A DNA stretch of 64,000 bases from Chryseobacterium sp. (GCA_027492795.1 JAPUEB010000030.1:1-64000), one strand, 5' to 3'; numbered from the stretch's first letter, positions 41,053-49,079 are shown. Numbers and translations: made by a program. The notes: generated by a model from the letters alone, not told the origin.

Positions 41053-41941
41053 TAATACCTACTCTCATTTTCGCGCTTCTCGCTCTGGAGTTTTCTTCAA
41101 TCTCTGCATCATCTGGAATTATGGCTTTGCTTTGCAATAATTCAAAAGATTTTTTGAAATTTCCGTAAATATCTCTTGTTGGTTCTCCTTCAAACATTCC
41201 GTTTTTTAGGAATCTCTTTACCAATCGGTCTTCCAAAGAATGATACGAAATCACGACTAATCTTCCGTTTGGTTTCAAAATTTTATAGGATTGCAGAAGC
41301 ATTTCCTTTAAAACTTCCAATTCCTGATTCACCTCAATTCTCACCGCCTGAAAAACCTGCGCAAAAAATTTATTCTGTTTGTGTGGCGGAATGAAACTGA
41401 ACAACTTTTTCAGGTCTTCCGTTGTTTTTATTTCTTTATTTTTTCTTTGATGAACAATTTCCCGCGCCAATTTTCTCGCTTCCCGAAGTTCACCGTAGTG
41501 GTAAAAAATATCTGCAAGTTGCTCTTCCTCATATTCATTAATGACTTTTTTGGCATCCAAATGTTGCAACACATTCATCCTCATATCCAAAGGCGCATCG
41601 CTACGTGTAGAAAAACCGCGTTCTGCCTCATCAAACTGATGTGAAGAAACCCCCAAATCTGCTAAAATCCCGTCCACTTGCGAAATTCCATACATCAACA
41701 AAGAGTTTTCTAAAAACCTAAAATTCTGGTTGATTAAGGTAAATCTTGCATCGTCAATTGTGTTTTTAAGAGCGTCTAAATCTTGGTCAAAAGAGAACAG
41801 TTTTCCTTTTTCCGAAAGTTTTTTCAAAATTTCTTTTGAATGACCACCACCACCGAAAGTTACGTCCACATAAATTCCGTCGGGATTCGTCACCAAATCA
41901 TCTACACTTTTCTTCAGCAAAACGGGGTTGTGGTAACTCAT
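41009..41941 (-). CDS. rsmH: 16S rRNA (cytosine-1402 N4)-methyltransferase
   Basis: 310 residues. Motif I VDVTFGGGGHSKEIL near residue 26, ILADLGVSSHQFDEAERGFS, DAPLDMRMN and the late VVISYHSLEDRLVKRF are all diagnostic. It methylates 16S rRNA and opens the cluster after mraZ. The final residues (VPLSPKGEKTGKF) are encoded by a CCCCTTT repeat arm, so the native C-terminus was overwritten without breaking the frame. Confidence 0.96.
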   Translation of the reverse strand: MSYHNPVLLKKSVDDLVTNPDGIYVDVTFGGGGHSKEILKKLSEKGKLFSFDQDLDALKNTIDDARFTLINQNFRFLENSLLMYGISQVDGILADLGVSSHQFDEAERGFSTRSDAPLDMRMNVLQHLDAKKVINEYEEEQLADIFYHYGELREARKLAREIVHQRKNKEIKTTEDLKKLFSFIPPHKQNKFFAQVFQAVRIEVNQELEVLKEMLLQSYKILKPNGRLVVISYHSLEDRLVKRFLKNGMFEGEPTRDIYGNFKKSFELLQSKAIIPDDAEIEENSRARSAKMRVGIKVPLSPKGEKTGKF

Positions 41942-42030
41942 TGGTCAATTTGCTTCGCAGTGAACGGTCAATTCGCTACGCTTGTCAATTTTTAAAGTTT
42001 ATATTCACTATTCACTCCGAAGGAAATTCA

Positions 42031-42498
42031 CTATTCACCCAAATCAACGCCCAAATTTCCCATTACTTCTTCCGTCAGTTTTGCGAAATCGTCTTCATCG
42101 GTTTTAATGTTTTCTTCGTAAGCATTTTTTTCCCAGATTTCAAAATAATCTATCATTCCTGCGATTACAACTTCTTTTTCAAGGTTCGCAAAAGTTTTCA
42201 AATCTTTAGAAATAAGAATTCTTTCAGCCTTGTCTATTTCAATATTTCGCAATCCTGTCGTATATTTACGAATGAAATCCAGATTTTTTTTCACGAAACG
42301 GTTCAGTTTGCTGATGGTTGCCATTCGTTCGTTCCAAGTTTCCATGGGATAAACTTCCAAGCAGTTTTGAAACACAGCTCGTTTCACCACAAAATCTTTA
42401 TCAGTGTGGTTTTCCAAAAGCTTTATTAATGAAGAAGGGAGTTTCAGGCGACCTTTATCATCAATTTTGCATTCGTATGTTTCGTAAAAACTAATCAT
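42031..42498 (-). CDS. mraZ: Transcriptional regulator MraZ
   Basis: 155 residues from ATG 42498, giving the expected start MISFYETYECKIDDKGRLKLP; the upstream extension is not conserved in kind. Two AbrB-like SpoVT halves, each with a CKIDDKGRLKLP or ERILISKDLKTFA core. MraZ binds upstream of its own operon and represses it. TCCCA boxes spaced by 10 bp lie 33 nt upstream (42531-42550), consistent with autoregulation. Confidence 0.94.
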   Translation of the reverse strand: MISFYETYECKIDDKGRLKLPSSLIKLLENHTDKDFVVKRAVFQNCLEVYPMETWNERMATISKLNRFVKKNLDFIRKYTTGLRNIEIDKAERILISKDLKTFANLEKEVVIAGMIDYFEIWEKNAYEENIKTDEDDFAKLTEEVMGNLGVDLGE

Positions 42499-42504
42499 TT
42501 GGGA

Positions 42505-42512
42505 CAAATTTA
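42505..42512 (-). promoter_or_regulatory. Candidate -7 element of the mraZ operon
   Basis: TAAATTTG on the minus strand matches TAnnTTTG and ends 6 nt before the mraZ ATG, which implies a nearly leaderless transcript. The -33 region is not obvious. Confidence 0.4.
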
Positions 42513-42530
42513 TATATTTATTTTGAAAAT

Positions 42531-42550
42531 TTCCCACTTTTTCCCACTTT
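42531..42550 (-). promoter_or_regulatory. Candidate MraZ operator, two TGGGA boxes
   Basis: The 10-bp unit TTCCCACTTT occurs twice in tandem (42531-42540 and 42541-42550); on the minus strand this is TGGGA with 10-bp periodicity. MraZ is known to bind several TGGGN repeats spaced by 5 nt. A further TTGGGACA lies at 42499-42506. Established knowledge of MraZ sites plus position supports it. Confidence 0.65.
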
Positions 42551-42763
42551 TTGACTTATTGTGCATAACTTTTTGGTAGAAACCGTGAAATTGCGTAAGT
42601 GTTTGAGGCAAAAAGAGTTGAACAAAACGACCAATGATTTGAAATTTTCTTCTTCGAGAGACGAAATGTTTCAGAATAAAAGATTATTTTTATAAAAATT
42701 TAAAGTGTTTCCGTCATTAATGGGCGGTAATTTGTAATTTTGCAGAGCTTTTGAGCGAAATCT

Positions 42764-43525
42764 ATGATTTTTAAAACTAAACAAAAGAAAAAATTCACTT
42801 TCATCGAGGAGGGAGAAGGTCGTCCTATAGTCTTGTTACAAGGACTTATGGGAGGATTGAGCAACTTCACAAAACTGATTGAATTTTACTCGAAAAGAGG
42901 CTATAAAGTTTATTTTCCAAACCTTCCTATATACGATTTGTCTATTTTAAATACCAATCTTACAAGCCTTGCGAAATATGTTGCAAGATTTATAGAGGAA
43001 GAAGTGGGAGAACCTGCAATTGTTGTAGGAAATTCTATGGGTGGTCATGTTGGGCTTATTCTTACTTTATCACGTCCAGAATTGGTAAAATATCTTGTAC
43101 TAACGGGAAGTTCTGGACTTTATGAAAGAAGTTTTGGCGATAGTTTTCCAAGAAAAAACGATAGAGATTATATCCGAAAAAAAGCCGAGGAAGTTTTTTA
43201 CGATCCTTCTGTTGCTACAGAAGCACTTGTAGATGAGGTTTTTTCAGTTGTAAATGACCGCGGAAAAGGCATTAAAACCGTAATGCTCGCAAGAAGCGCC
43301 ATCAAACACAATATGGAGCCCGAACTTCATAAAATAAAAGTTCCAACCTGCATTATTTGGGGGAAACAAGACAACGTAACACCTCCTGAAGTTGCCACAG
43401 AAATGGATCGATTAATTCCTGATTCCGATCTTTTTTGGATTGATAAATGTGGACACGCTGCCATGATGGAAAAACCCGACGAGTTTAATGATATTCTTTA
43501 TGATTGGTTGAAATCCAGAGAATGA
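42764..43525 (+). CDS. Alpha/beta hydrolase
   Basis: 253 residues with the alpha/beta-hydrolase fold: oxyanion-side LLQGLMGGLSN, nucleophile elbow VVGNSMGGHVGL (Ser in GNSMG near residue 91), acid in IIWGKQDNVTP and catalytic His in DKCGHAAMMEKP. Cytoplasmic. In Flavobacteriia this gene is usually beside engB, and here only a four-helix-bundle cassette separates them. The substrate is unknown. A TAATTTTG -7-like element at 42735-42742 precedes it by 21 nt. Confidence 0.85.
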   Translation: MIFKTKQKKKFTFIEEGEGRPIVLLQGLMGGLSNFTKLIEFYSKRGYKVYFPNLPIYDLSILNTNLTSLAKYVARFIEEEVGEPAIVVGNSMGGHVGLILTLSRPELVKYLVLTGSSGLYERSFGDSFPRKNDRDYIRKKAEEVFYDPSVATEALVDEVFSVVNDRGKGIKTVMLARSAIKHNMEPELHKIKVPTCIIWGKQDNVTPPEVATEMDRLIPDSDLFWIDKCGHAAMMEKPDEFNDILYDWLKSRE

Positions 43526-43552
43526 TGGAGTAATTGGGAAATAGAGTGATAG
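43525..43552. repeat. Left inverted repeat bracketing the second four-helix-bundle gene
   Basis: ATGGAGT and ATAGAGTGAT words. Reverse complement agrees with 44028-44055 in about 21 of 28 positions. The arm starts at the stop codon of the hydrolase gene. Confidence 0.75.
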
Positions 43553-43623
43553 GGTGATTGATTTATAGAGTTGCTTGATTTAATTGTAGAAATTTTTGTA
43601 ATTTGTTATAAATTATTTTTTTT

Positions 43624-44013
43624 ATGTCAGCAATAAAATTTCATAAAGAACTTAAAGTTTATCAGGCTGCGTTTTCGACAGCAATGGAAATTTACTTTTT
43701 ATCAAAGAACTTCCCAAAAGAGGAAACCTATTCTCTTACAGACCAAATTCGACGTTCTTCTCGTTCTGTGTGTTCAAATATCACAGAGGCATGGAGAAAA
43801 AGAAGATACCCTAAATATTTCGAGTTTAAATTATCCGATTCTGAAGGTGAAGCAGCCGAAACACAGAATTGGTTGGATTTTGCTTTGGCTTGTGGATATA
43901 TTTCATCCGAAAAACATAACGAATTATATAAAAAATACGATGCAATTATTGGAATGATCGTCAACATGATAATTAATTCCGAAAAATGGACAATTAATAA
44001 TAAGGACAGCTAA
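43624..44013 (+). CDS. Four-helix-bundle protein (23S rRNA intervening-sequence type), copy 2
   Basis: 129 residues. Family pattern FHKELKVYQAAFSTAMEIYF start, TDQIRRSSRSVCSNITEAW (second helix, highly characteristic), and the SDSEGEAAETQNWLDFALACG third helix. Divergent from copy 1 at 36451 and closer to the classical family. It lies between the hydrolase gene and engB, bracketed by inverted repeats unlike those of copy 1. Not associated with rRNA. Function unknown. Confidence 0.92.
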   Translation: MSAIKFHKELKVYQAAFSTAMEIYFLSKNFPKEETYSLTDQIRRSSRSVCSNITEAWRKRRYPKYFEFKLSDSEGEAAETQNWLDFALACGYISSEKHNELYKKYDAIIGMIVNMIINSEKWTINNKDS

Positions 44014-44027
44014 TTTAACACTCATCT

Positions 44028-44055
44028 CCATCACTCTATCAGTCTATCACTCCAT
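44028..44055. repeat. Right inverted repeat bracketing the second four-helix-bundle gene
   Basis: CCATCACTCTATCAGTCTAT and following TCACTCCAT mirror the left arm at 43525-43552. It lies 18 bp before the engB ATG. Confidence 0.75.
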
Positions 44056-44073
44056 AACTCCCAAACTTAAAAC

Positions 44074-44694
44074 ATGGTCCTAAAAACCGTAGAGTTCATA
44101 AAAAGTTCCCAAAAATGGCAGGATTGTCCAGAACCGAATTTACCTGAATACGCCTTTATCGGACGGTCCAATGTGGGAAAATCATCATTAATCAATGCAA
44201 TGATGAACCGAAAAGATTTGGCAAAAACCTCCCAAACTCCGGGAAAAACGCAGCTAATCAATCATTTTTTGGTGAATGAAAGTTGGTATCTTACGGATTT
44301 GCCGGGTTACGGCTATGCAAAAGTTTCGAAAAGCACCAGAAAGGATTTTGAAAAACTGATTACCAATTATATTTTAGAGCGAAAAAACTTGGTAAACCTT
44401 TTTGTTTTGGTTGATTCTCGACACACTCCGCAAAAAATCGACCTTGAATTTATGGAATGGTGCGGCGAAAGCGGCGTTCCGTTTTCCATAGTTTTTACCA
44501 AAGCGGATAAATTGAAACCAAACGCAGCGGTAAAAAACGTTGAAATTTACAAAAACAAAATGCTCGAATTTTGGGAAGAACTTCCGGAAATGTATATTAC
44601 TTCTGCAGAAAAAAAAGAAGGTACAGAAGAAATTTTGAAATATATTGGAAAAACGAATGATTTTCTGGCGAAGAATAAAGTAAAATTTGATTAA
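44074..44694 (+). CDS. engB: Ribosome biogenesis GTPase EngB/YsxC
   Basis: 206 residues. G1 [10 protein letters not shown]2 [10 protein letters not shown]3 [10 protein letters not shown]4 TKADKL and G5-region ITSAEK. The small EngB family assists assembly of the large ribosomal subunit. ATG at 44074 immediately after the repeat arm. The gene ends 6 bp before the next AACCACAAAAG inverted-repeat element. Confidence 0.96.
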   Translation: MVLKTVEFIKSSQKWQDCPEPNLPEYAFIGRSNVGKSSLINAMMNRKDLAKTSQTPGKTQLINHFLVNESWYLTDLPGYGYAKVSKSTRKDFEKLITNYILERKNLVNLFVLVDSRHTPQKIDLEFMEWCGESGVPFSIVFTKADKLKPNAAVKNVEIYKNKMLEFWEELPEMYITSAEKKEGTEEILKYIGKTNDFLAKNKVKFD

Positions 44695-44700
44695 AGTTTA

Positions 44701-44853
44701 AACCACAAAAGGAACAAAAGAAAAAGAAATTTTAAAGATTATCCAAAGGACACCAAAGAAAAATCAAAGATTTTTAGACTTTTGTGGTCTTACAAAGTCA
44801 AAAAAAAAATACATCTTTTTTATAAAACAGAAACTTTTGTGTCTTTTGTGGTT
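44701..44853. repeat. AACCACAAAAG inverted-repeat element between engB and the ElaA-like gene
   Basis: Arms of 20 nt (44701-44720 and 44834-44853) match in 18 positions. Extra CTTTTGTGGTC (44785-44796) lies inside. No gene within. Confidence 0.82.
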
Positions 44854-44866
44854 TAAAAAATACATT

Positions 44867-45310
44867 ATGGTAGTTTATCATATCAAAACTTTCAACGAGC
44901 TATCAGTTTCGGAACTTTACAAAATTCTGAAAGCAAGAATTGATGTTTTTGTGGTAGAACAAAACTGTCCCTATCCCGATTTGGATGGTTACGACGATAA
45001 AGCCGTTCATCTTTGGGCAGAAGAAAACGACGAAGTTTTGGCGTATTGCAGGATTTTCGATAAAAAAATTAAATATCCCGAAGCTTCCATCGGCCGAGTT
45101 TTGACAACGGAAAAGGCTCGTGGAAAAAACCTTGGTCGCCAATTAATGAAATTTGCTGTTCAAACCATTGAAAATCGGTTGGAAACTTCTGAAATACGCA
45201 TTTCTGCACAAGATTATCTTTTGAATTTTTATCAAGAATTCGGTTTTGAAGACACCGGAAAAAAATATTTGGAGGACGATATTCCACACACCGAAATGTT
45301 GAGGAGATAA
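44867..45310 (+). CDS. ElaA-like GNAT acetyltransferase
   Basis: 147 residues from ATG 44867; ten further codons upstream come from a repeat arm and are dropped. The ElaA signature ELYKILKARIDVFVVEQNCP is followed by PDLDGYDDKAVHLWA and the acetyl-CoA-binding GRVLTTEKARGKNLGRQLM. It is a GNAT-fold N-acetyltransferase of unknown substrate. The stop codon lies 1 bp from the end of the convergent msrA gene. Confidence 0.88.
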   Translation: MVVYHIKTFNELSVSELYKILKARIDVFVVEQNCPYPDLDGYDDKAVHLWAEENDEVLAYCRIFDKKIKYPEASIGRVLTTEKARGKNLGRQLMKFAVQTIENRLETSEIRISAQDYLLNFYQEFGFEDTGKKYLEDDIPHTEMLRR

Positions 45311-45311
45311 A

Positions 45312-45959
45312 TTATTCTTCCAACCAACCCATTTCCCCAAAATGTTTTTTAAATTTCTGAATTTTCGGACCAACAACGGCTGAACAATACGGCTGATTTG
45401 GATTTTCCCAGTAATAGCCTTGATGATACTGTTCTGCAGGCCAAAATTTTTTAAATTTTGCCAATTCTGTCACCACTTTTCCCGAATATTTTCCGGAAGC
45501 ATTCAATTTTGCAATGGCGGCTTCGGCTTTTTGTTTTTCCTCATCGTTTTTATAAAAAATTACCGAACGATATTGTGTTCCGATGTCGTTTCCCTGTCGG
45601 TTGAGTTGGGTAGGATCGTGGAGGAAGAAAAAAACTTCCAAAAGTTGTTCATAGGTAATGATTTTCGGGTCGTACGAAATTTCCACCACTTCTGCGTGTC
45701 CGGTTTCGCCGGTGCAAACTTCTTCATAGGTTGGGTTTGCTTTATGTCCGCCAGAATATCCAGAAATAGCGACATCAACACCTTTTAAAAGGTTGAAACA
45801 GCTTTCCACGCACCAAAAACAGCCGCCGCCAAAAGTGATTGTCTGCAAATTATTTTTATCTAAAGTCATATTTTTCAAAGGTTTTGAAGGGTTTTTCGCT
45901 TCCTGTCCGTTACAGGAAACGAGCATTAAAGTCATCAAAAATAGGAAAATGTTTTTCAT
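45312..45959 (-). CDS. msrA: Peptide methionine sulfoxide reductase MsrA, lipoprotein
   Basis: 215 residues from ATG 45959. A lipoprotein signal peptide precedes the lipobox Cys in MLVSCNGQ, so the enzyme is exported and lipidated. The active-site motif is GGGCFWCVES (about residue 43), and the His/Glu region GETGHAEVVEI and the late EQYHQGYYW complete the family. It repairs oxidised methionines in envelope proteins. Confidence 0.94.
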   Translation of the reverse strand: MKNIFLFLMTLMLVSCNGQEAKNPSKPLKNMTLDKNNLQTITFGGGCFWCVESCFNLLKGVDVAISGYSGGHKANPTYEEVCTGETGHAEVVEISYDPKIITYEQLLEVFFFLHDPTQLNRQGNDIGTQYRSVIFYKNDEEKQKAEAAIAKLNASGKYSGKVVTELAKFKKFWPAEQYHQGYYWENPNQPYCSAVVGPKIQKFKKHFGEMGWLEE

Positions 45960-46037
45960 TTGGTTTAAAAACGGAATAGGCATTTTGTTTTTATTAAACG
46001 AGAATTTTTCAATAAAATTTTGAAAAAGAAGCTATTT

Positions 46038-47144
46038 TTATTCCTTTTCCTGCAGCGTAATTTTCTTGGAAATTCTATATTTTCTGCGGGTTCTGTTAAG
46101 TTTGCTTTCTTCGCCAAGAACATTTCCCCAAGGTTGAAGTCCGTCTATTCGTTCAAAAATTATTTTCATAATCGCAAGAAACGGAATACTCAAAAACATC
46201 CCCGAAATTCCCCACAACTGTTCGCCAACTAAAAGCCCAATAAAGGAAAAAAGTGCATTAATTTTTACTTTGGAACCCACCACCAACGGAAGCACAATGT
46301 TTCCATCAATTGCATGAATACCAAGATAGCCTAAAAACACAAAAAGCGTTTGCGAGCCGCCTGTTGCAAAGGAAATTAGACAAGCAATAAGCGCAGAAAT
46401 AAAAATTCCGATGTAGGGAATTACGTTGAGAATTCCTGTGAGAACACCAAGTAAAATTGCATATTTTACACCGAGAATGGAGAGTAAAACGCTGGTTAAA
46501 ACACTCACAATCAAAATTTGAATAAGCAATCCCGAGATATAGTCTTTGATGATTTTTTGAATTTCCTGCAAAATTTCGTTCACCTTTCCGAAATGTTTGT
46601 CGGTGAAAACGGACAGAATAAATTGGTAAAGAACGCGACGATAATTCAAAATAAAAATGAAAAACAACACGCTAAAAGCAAAAAAAGCGAGCGACGCTGA
46701 AAACATAGAAACTGTAAAACCGAGAATTGCACCTGTTGAAGAAAGTAAATTTTCCAAACCTTGGTTGATGTATTTCCATTGGTTCGAAATATCGAGGTGA
46801 AATGTTTTTGAAACCCAAACCTGAAGCTGCAAAAGTGATTTTGAAACCTGCGTTCTCAAAGTGGGGAAATCATTGGAAAAATCGCTCAATTGCGATGAAA
46901 AAAACCAAATTGTCCCCGACAAAACCACCAACATAATCAATAAAGACGAAAATGTAGAAATGGTGCGCGAAAAACGAAGTTTTTTCTCCAAAAAATTGGC
47001 AAAAGGCAAAAATAAGAGTGCCATTAAAAACGCAAAAAACAACGGAGCCAAGATAGTTTGCCCAACTTTCGCAAGGTAACCCAACGTAAGAATACTGATG
47101 AGGACGAGCGCGAGTTTTGCGAGAAAGGGTAGTTGTGGTTTCAT
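46038..47144 (-). CDS. AI-2E-family transporter (PerM/TqsA-like)
   Basis: 368 residues from ATG 47144, eight predicted membrane helices including the paired N-terminal segments and the ITVSVLTSVLL-type helices of the C-terminal half. Characteristic are PLFFAFLMALLFLPFANFLE near residue 35 and the late VGSKVKINALFSFIGLLVG with EQLWGISGMFLSIPFLAI. Members export AI-2, Na+ or unknown solutes; the substrate cannot be read from sequence. Confidence 0.88.
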   Translation of the reverse strand: MKPQLPFLAKLALVLISILTLGYLAKVGQTILAPLFFAFLMALLFLPFANFLEKKLRFSRTISTFSSLLIMLVVLSGTIWFFSSQLSDFSNDFPTLRTQVSKSLLQLQVWVSKTFHLDISNQWKYINQGLENLLSSTGAILGFTVSMFSASLAFFAFSVLFFIFILNYRRVLYQFILSVFTDKHFGKVNEILQEIQKIIKDYISGLLIQILIVSVLTSVLLSILGVKYAILLGVLTGILNVIPYIGIFISALIACLISFATGGSQTLFVFLGYLGIHAIDGNIVLPLVVGSKVKINALFSFIGLLVGEQLWGISGMFLSIPFLAIMKIIFERIDGLQPWGNVLGEESKLNRTRRKYRISKKITLQEKE

Positions 47145-47234
47145 TGTTTTTTTTGATGAAAATAAAATTTCATTCAAATTTACGTTTTAAAATTGTGGTA
47201 GAGAGTGTTTTCAAGACAAGCGAATAAAAATTTT

Positions 47235-47418
47235 TAGAGGTTATAACTTAACTTCATACTTAACAATCCCTATAAACAGGGGGTTTGTCATTCCGTAGGA
47301 ATCTAAATAATCTTTGTAGAGATGCTTTCAGCATGACAAACTTTGCGCATATCATTGTATTTGCTTGATAATCAATGTTAAAATTTCATTGTTGTATGTA
47401 ATTAACTAATGACCTCAA
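47235..47418. mobile_element. MITE-like element, copy 2
   Basis: 184 bp, inverted relative to copy 1. Terminal repeats TAGAGGTTATAACTTAA (left) and TTAACTAATGACCTCAA (right) match the copy 1 termini in 14 and 16 of 17 bases. Perfect 8-bp direct repeats AAAATTTT flank it (47227-47234 and 47419-47426). The central GTCATTCCGTAGGAATCT ... GATGCTTTCAGCATGAC stem is shared with copy 1. No coding sequence. Confidence 0.88.
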
Positions 47419-47480
47419 AAAATTTTATATCAAATGAAATTTTTATTTGCTAATGCAGAACGAAAAATCAATGCAGGAAA

Positions 47481-47623
47481 TGAACCTTATTCGATTAGTA
47501 AGAATTAATGTGGAGAATTAATATGAACCTTATTCCCTTATTGTATAAAGGCAATTTCTTTAATAATTGAATAAGGTTGAGCCTCTTTGTGAGACGTTAA
47601 AGTTACTAATGGAATAAGGTTTT
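47481..47623. repeat. GAACCTTATTC direct and inverted repeats
   Basis: TGAACCTTATTC at 47481-47492 and 47524-47535, and GAATAAGGTT at 47569-47578 and 47612-47621. The inner pair can extend through TTATT/AATAA. The motif partly matches the ATGAACCTTAATTTG arms at 59603-59667. Confidence 0.6.
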
Positions 47624-47692
47624 TACTCGCTTTTAGAAAATTTTATGCTGAACAATGCATTTTTTGAAATGGAAAAACGATTTGTTTTATTT

Positions 47693-47732
47693 TACAAAAA
47701 ACCCTTTCAGCGATTTGAAACGCTGAAAGGGT
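47693..47732 (-). terminator. Rho-independent terminator of the ROK kinase gene
   Basis: Perfect 12-bp stem ACCCTTTCAGCG/CGCTGAAAGGGT with an 8-nt loop; on the minus strand the following bases are T-rich (TTTTTTGT). Lies 20 bp after the ROK stop. Confidence 0.9.
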
Positions 47733-47752
47733 AGGTTATCATTTACAAAAAA

Positions 47753-48721
47753 TTACATTTCCCAAACCAACGCACTTGCGCCCAAAATTGCGGCATCGGC
47801 TTCATCCAATTCGCTGAACACCAATCGCACTTTATTTCTGAAAATAGGCAAAAGATTGCGTTCCATGTGGAGTTTTGTAGGTTTTAAAATAAAATCACCT
47901 GCTTTTATCACTCCGCCAAAAAGTAAAATCGCTTCCGGTGAAGAAAACATGACGAAATTTGCCAAAGCTTCGCCCAATTTTTGTCCGGTGTAGCGGAAAA
48001 CTTCTATTGCGGTTGGATCGCCTTTCAAAGCGCATTCGTGGACGGTTTTTGCGTTGATGTCTTCTTCGGCGTATTCATTCAGCATAGAATCCGGAAATTC
48101 TGCGCGCATTTTTTTGGCGGTGATGGAAATACCTGTTGCTGAAGCGTAGGCTTCCAAACTTCCTTCGGAACCGGTGCTCCAATGTTTTCTACCACTTGGT
48201 TTTACGATGGTGTGTCCCAATTCTCCTGCAAAACCGTCGTGACCGTAAATTAATTTTCCGCCGCAAACAATTCCGCTTCCAACGCCGGTTCCGAGCGTTA
48301 TCATGATGAAATCTTTCATTCCTCTTGCTGCGCCGTACATTATTTCTCCGAGTGCCGCTGCGTTTGCATCGTTGGTCATTTTGCAGGGTTTTCCAAATTT
48401 TTCGGTCATCATTTCTGCAAAAGGAATTACGCCTTTCCATTTTAAATTTGGGGCGTATTCTATGGTCCCGCGGTAATAATTTGCGTTGGGAGCGCCTACT
48501 CCGATTCCGTCCAACTGTTTATCGGAACAGTGTTCATCAATTAAAGGTTTTATGTTTTGATACAATTCATCGATGAAATCTTCCACGTTTTCGTGGGTGT
48601 CGGTTTTTATGGAGCCTTTTGCAAGGATTTCGCCACGGTGATTTACCAAACCGAATTTGGTATTCGTTCCTCCTATATCAATTCCCAAAGCAACTTGCTT
48701 GGATAAATCTACTAATGCCAT
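47753..48721 (-). CDS. ROK-family sugar kinase without the cysteine zinc motif
   Basis: 322 residues. Phosphate-1 GIDIGGTNTKFG (13-24), catalytic region TNDANAAALGE (116-126) with the conserved Asp, and MITLGTGVGSGIV (140-152). The ROK consensus H-x9-C-x-C-G-x2-G-C-x-E appears as H170 then H180, S182, S188 and E190: histidine is kept but all three zinc cysteines are gone. It is probably glucokinase-like. Single gene with its own terminator. Confidence 0.88.
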   Translation of the reverse strand: MALVDLSKQVALGIDIGGTNTKFGLVNHRGEILAKGSIKTDTHENVEDFIDELYQNIKPLIDEHCSDKQLDGIGVGAPNANYYRGTIEYAPNLKWKGVIPFAEMMTEKFGKPCKMTNDANAAALGEIMYGAARGMKDFIMITLGTGVGSGIVCGGKLIYGHDGFAGELGHTIVKPSGRKHWSTGSEGSLEAYASATGISITAKKMRAEFPDSMLNEYAEEDINAKTVHECALKGDPTAIEVFRYTGQKLGEALANFVMFSSPEAILLFGGVIKAGDFILKPTKLHMERNLLPIFRNKVRLVFSELDEADAAILGASALVWEM

Positions 48722-48898
48722 AGTTTAAAAAAATTGGGATTTAAATTTAGTGAAAAATTAGAAGCGAAAGGATTTTTTTCAAGAAAATAAATTTATTTTT
48801 TTCGATCTCGCAGATTTGGCTGATTGCGCAGATTTTCAAGATAATTCCGAAGGAAATTGTAAAAAAAGGGGGGTTCATTGAACACTTAAAAATACAAA

Positions 48899-48965
48899 GT
48901 TTGTCATTCCGTAGGAATCTAAATTATTTGAGCAATACTGTTGAGATTCCTACGGAATGACAAAC
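48899..48965. repeat. Palindromic repeat, GTCATTCCGTAGGAATCT family
   Basis: GTTTGTCATTCCGTAGGAATCT and its reverse complement (AGATTCCTACGGAATGACAA) flank ~24 nt. It resembles the central stem of the MITE but lacks the TIRs. Confidence 0.8.
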
Positions 48966-49026
48966 AAGTGTGGCATATTTTGTTGTTCATTTATTGGAAG
49001 TAAGTTAAAACCAACTTAAAAATCCA

Positions 49027-49057
49027 TAAAAAAATCCGCCAAAAAATTGACGGATTT
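49027..49057 (-). terminator. Rho-independent terminator of secA
   Basis: On the minus strand AAATCCGTC, a loop, GGCGGATTT and a T run. It lies 23 bp past the secA stop. Confidence 0.75.
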
Positions 49058-49079
49058 CAATATCACATCAGCGAAAAAT

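Larger units (their letters stand above)
47145..47752. other. 608-bp gap: MITE copy 2, GAACCTTATTC repeats, terminator
   Basis: No convincing gene. It contains the second MITE-like element (47235-47418), a ~140-bp region with two direct and two inverted copies of GAACCTTATTC/GAATAAGGTT (47481-47623), and the terminator of the ROK gene (47693-47732). The 47420-47690 part may be a structured RNA or an old repeat. Confidence 0.7.
48722..49079. other. 358-bp gap: palindromic repeat and secA terminator
   Basis: No gene seen. It contains the GTCATTCCGTAGGAATCT palindrome at 48899-48965 and the terminator of secA at 49027-49057; the rest is AT-rich and featureless. Confidence 0.7.

Noticed and set aside
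41836-42429. Open plus-strand frame of about 197 codons over mraZ and rsmH
   Set aside because: Antisense to two conserved genes whose frames carry all expected motifs; composition is rich in Phe, His and Ile as expected for a shadow frame.
47235-47418. Element as a degraded full insertion sequence
   Set aside because: At 184 bp, the same length as copy 1 and with no transposase fragment in any frame, it fits a non-autonomous element better.
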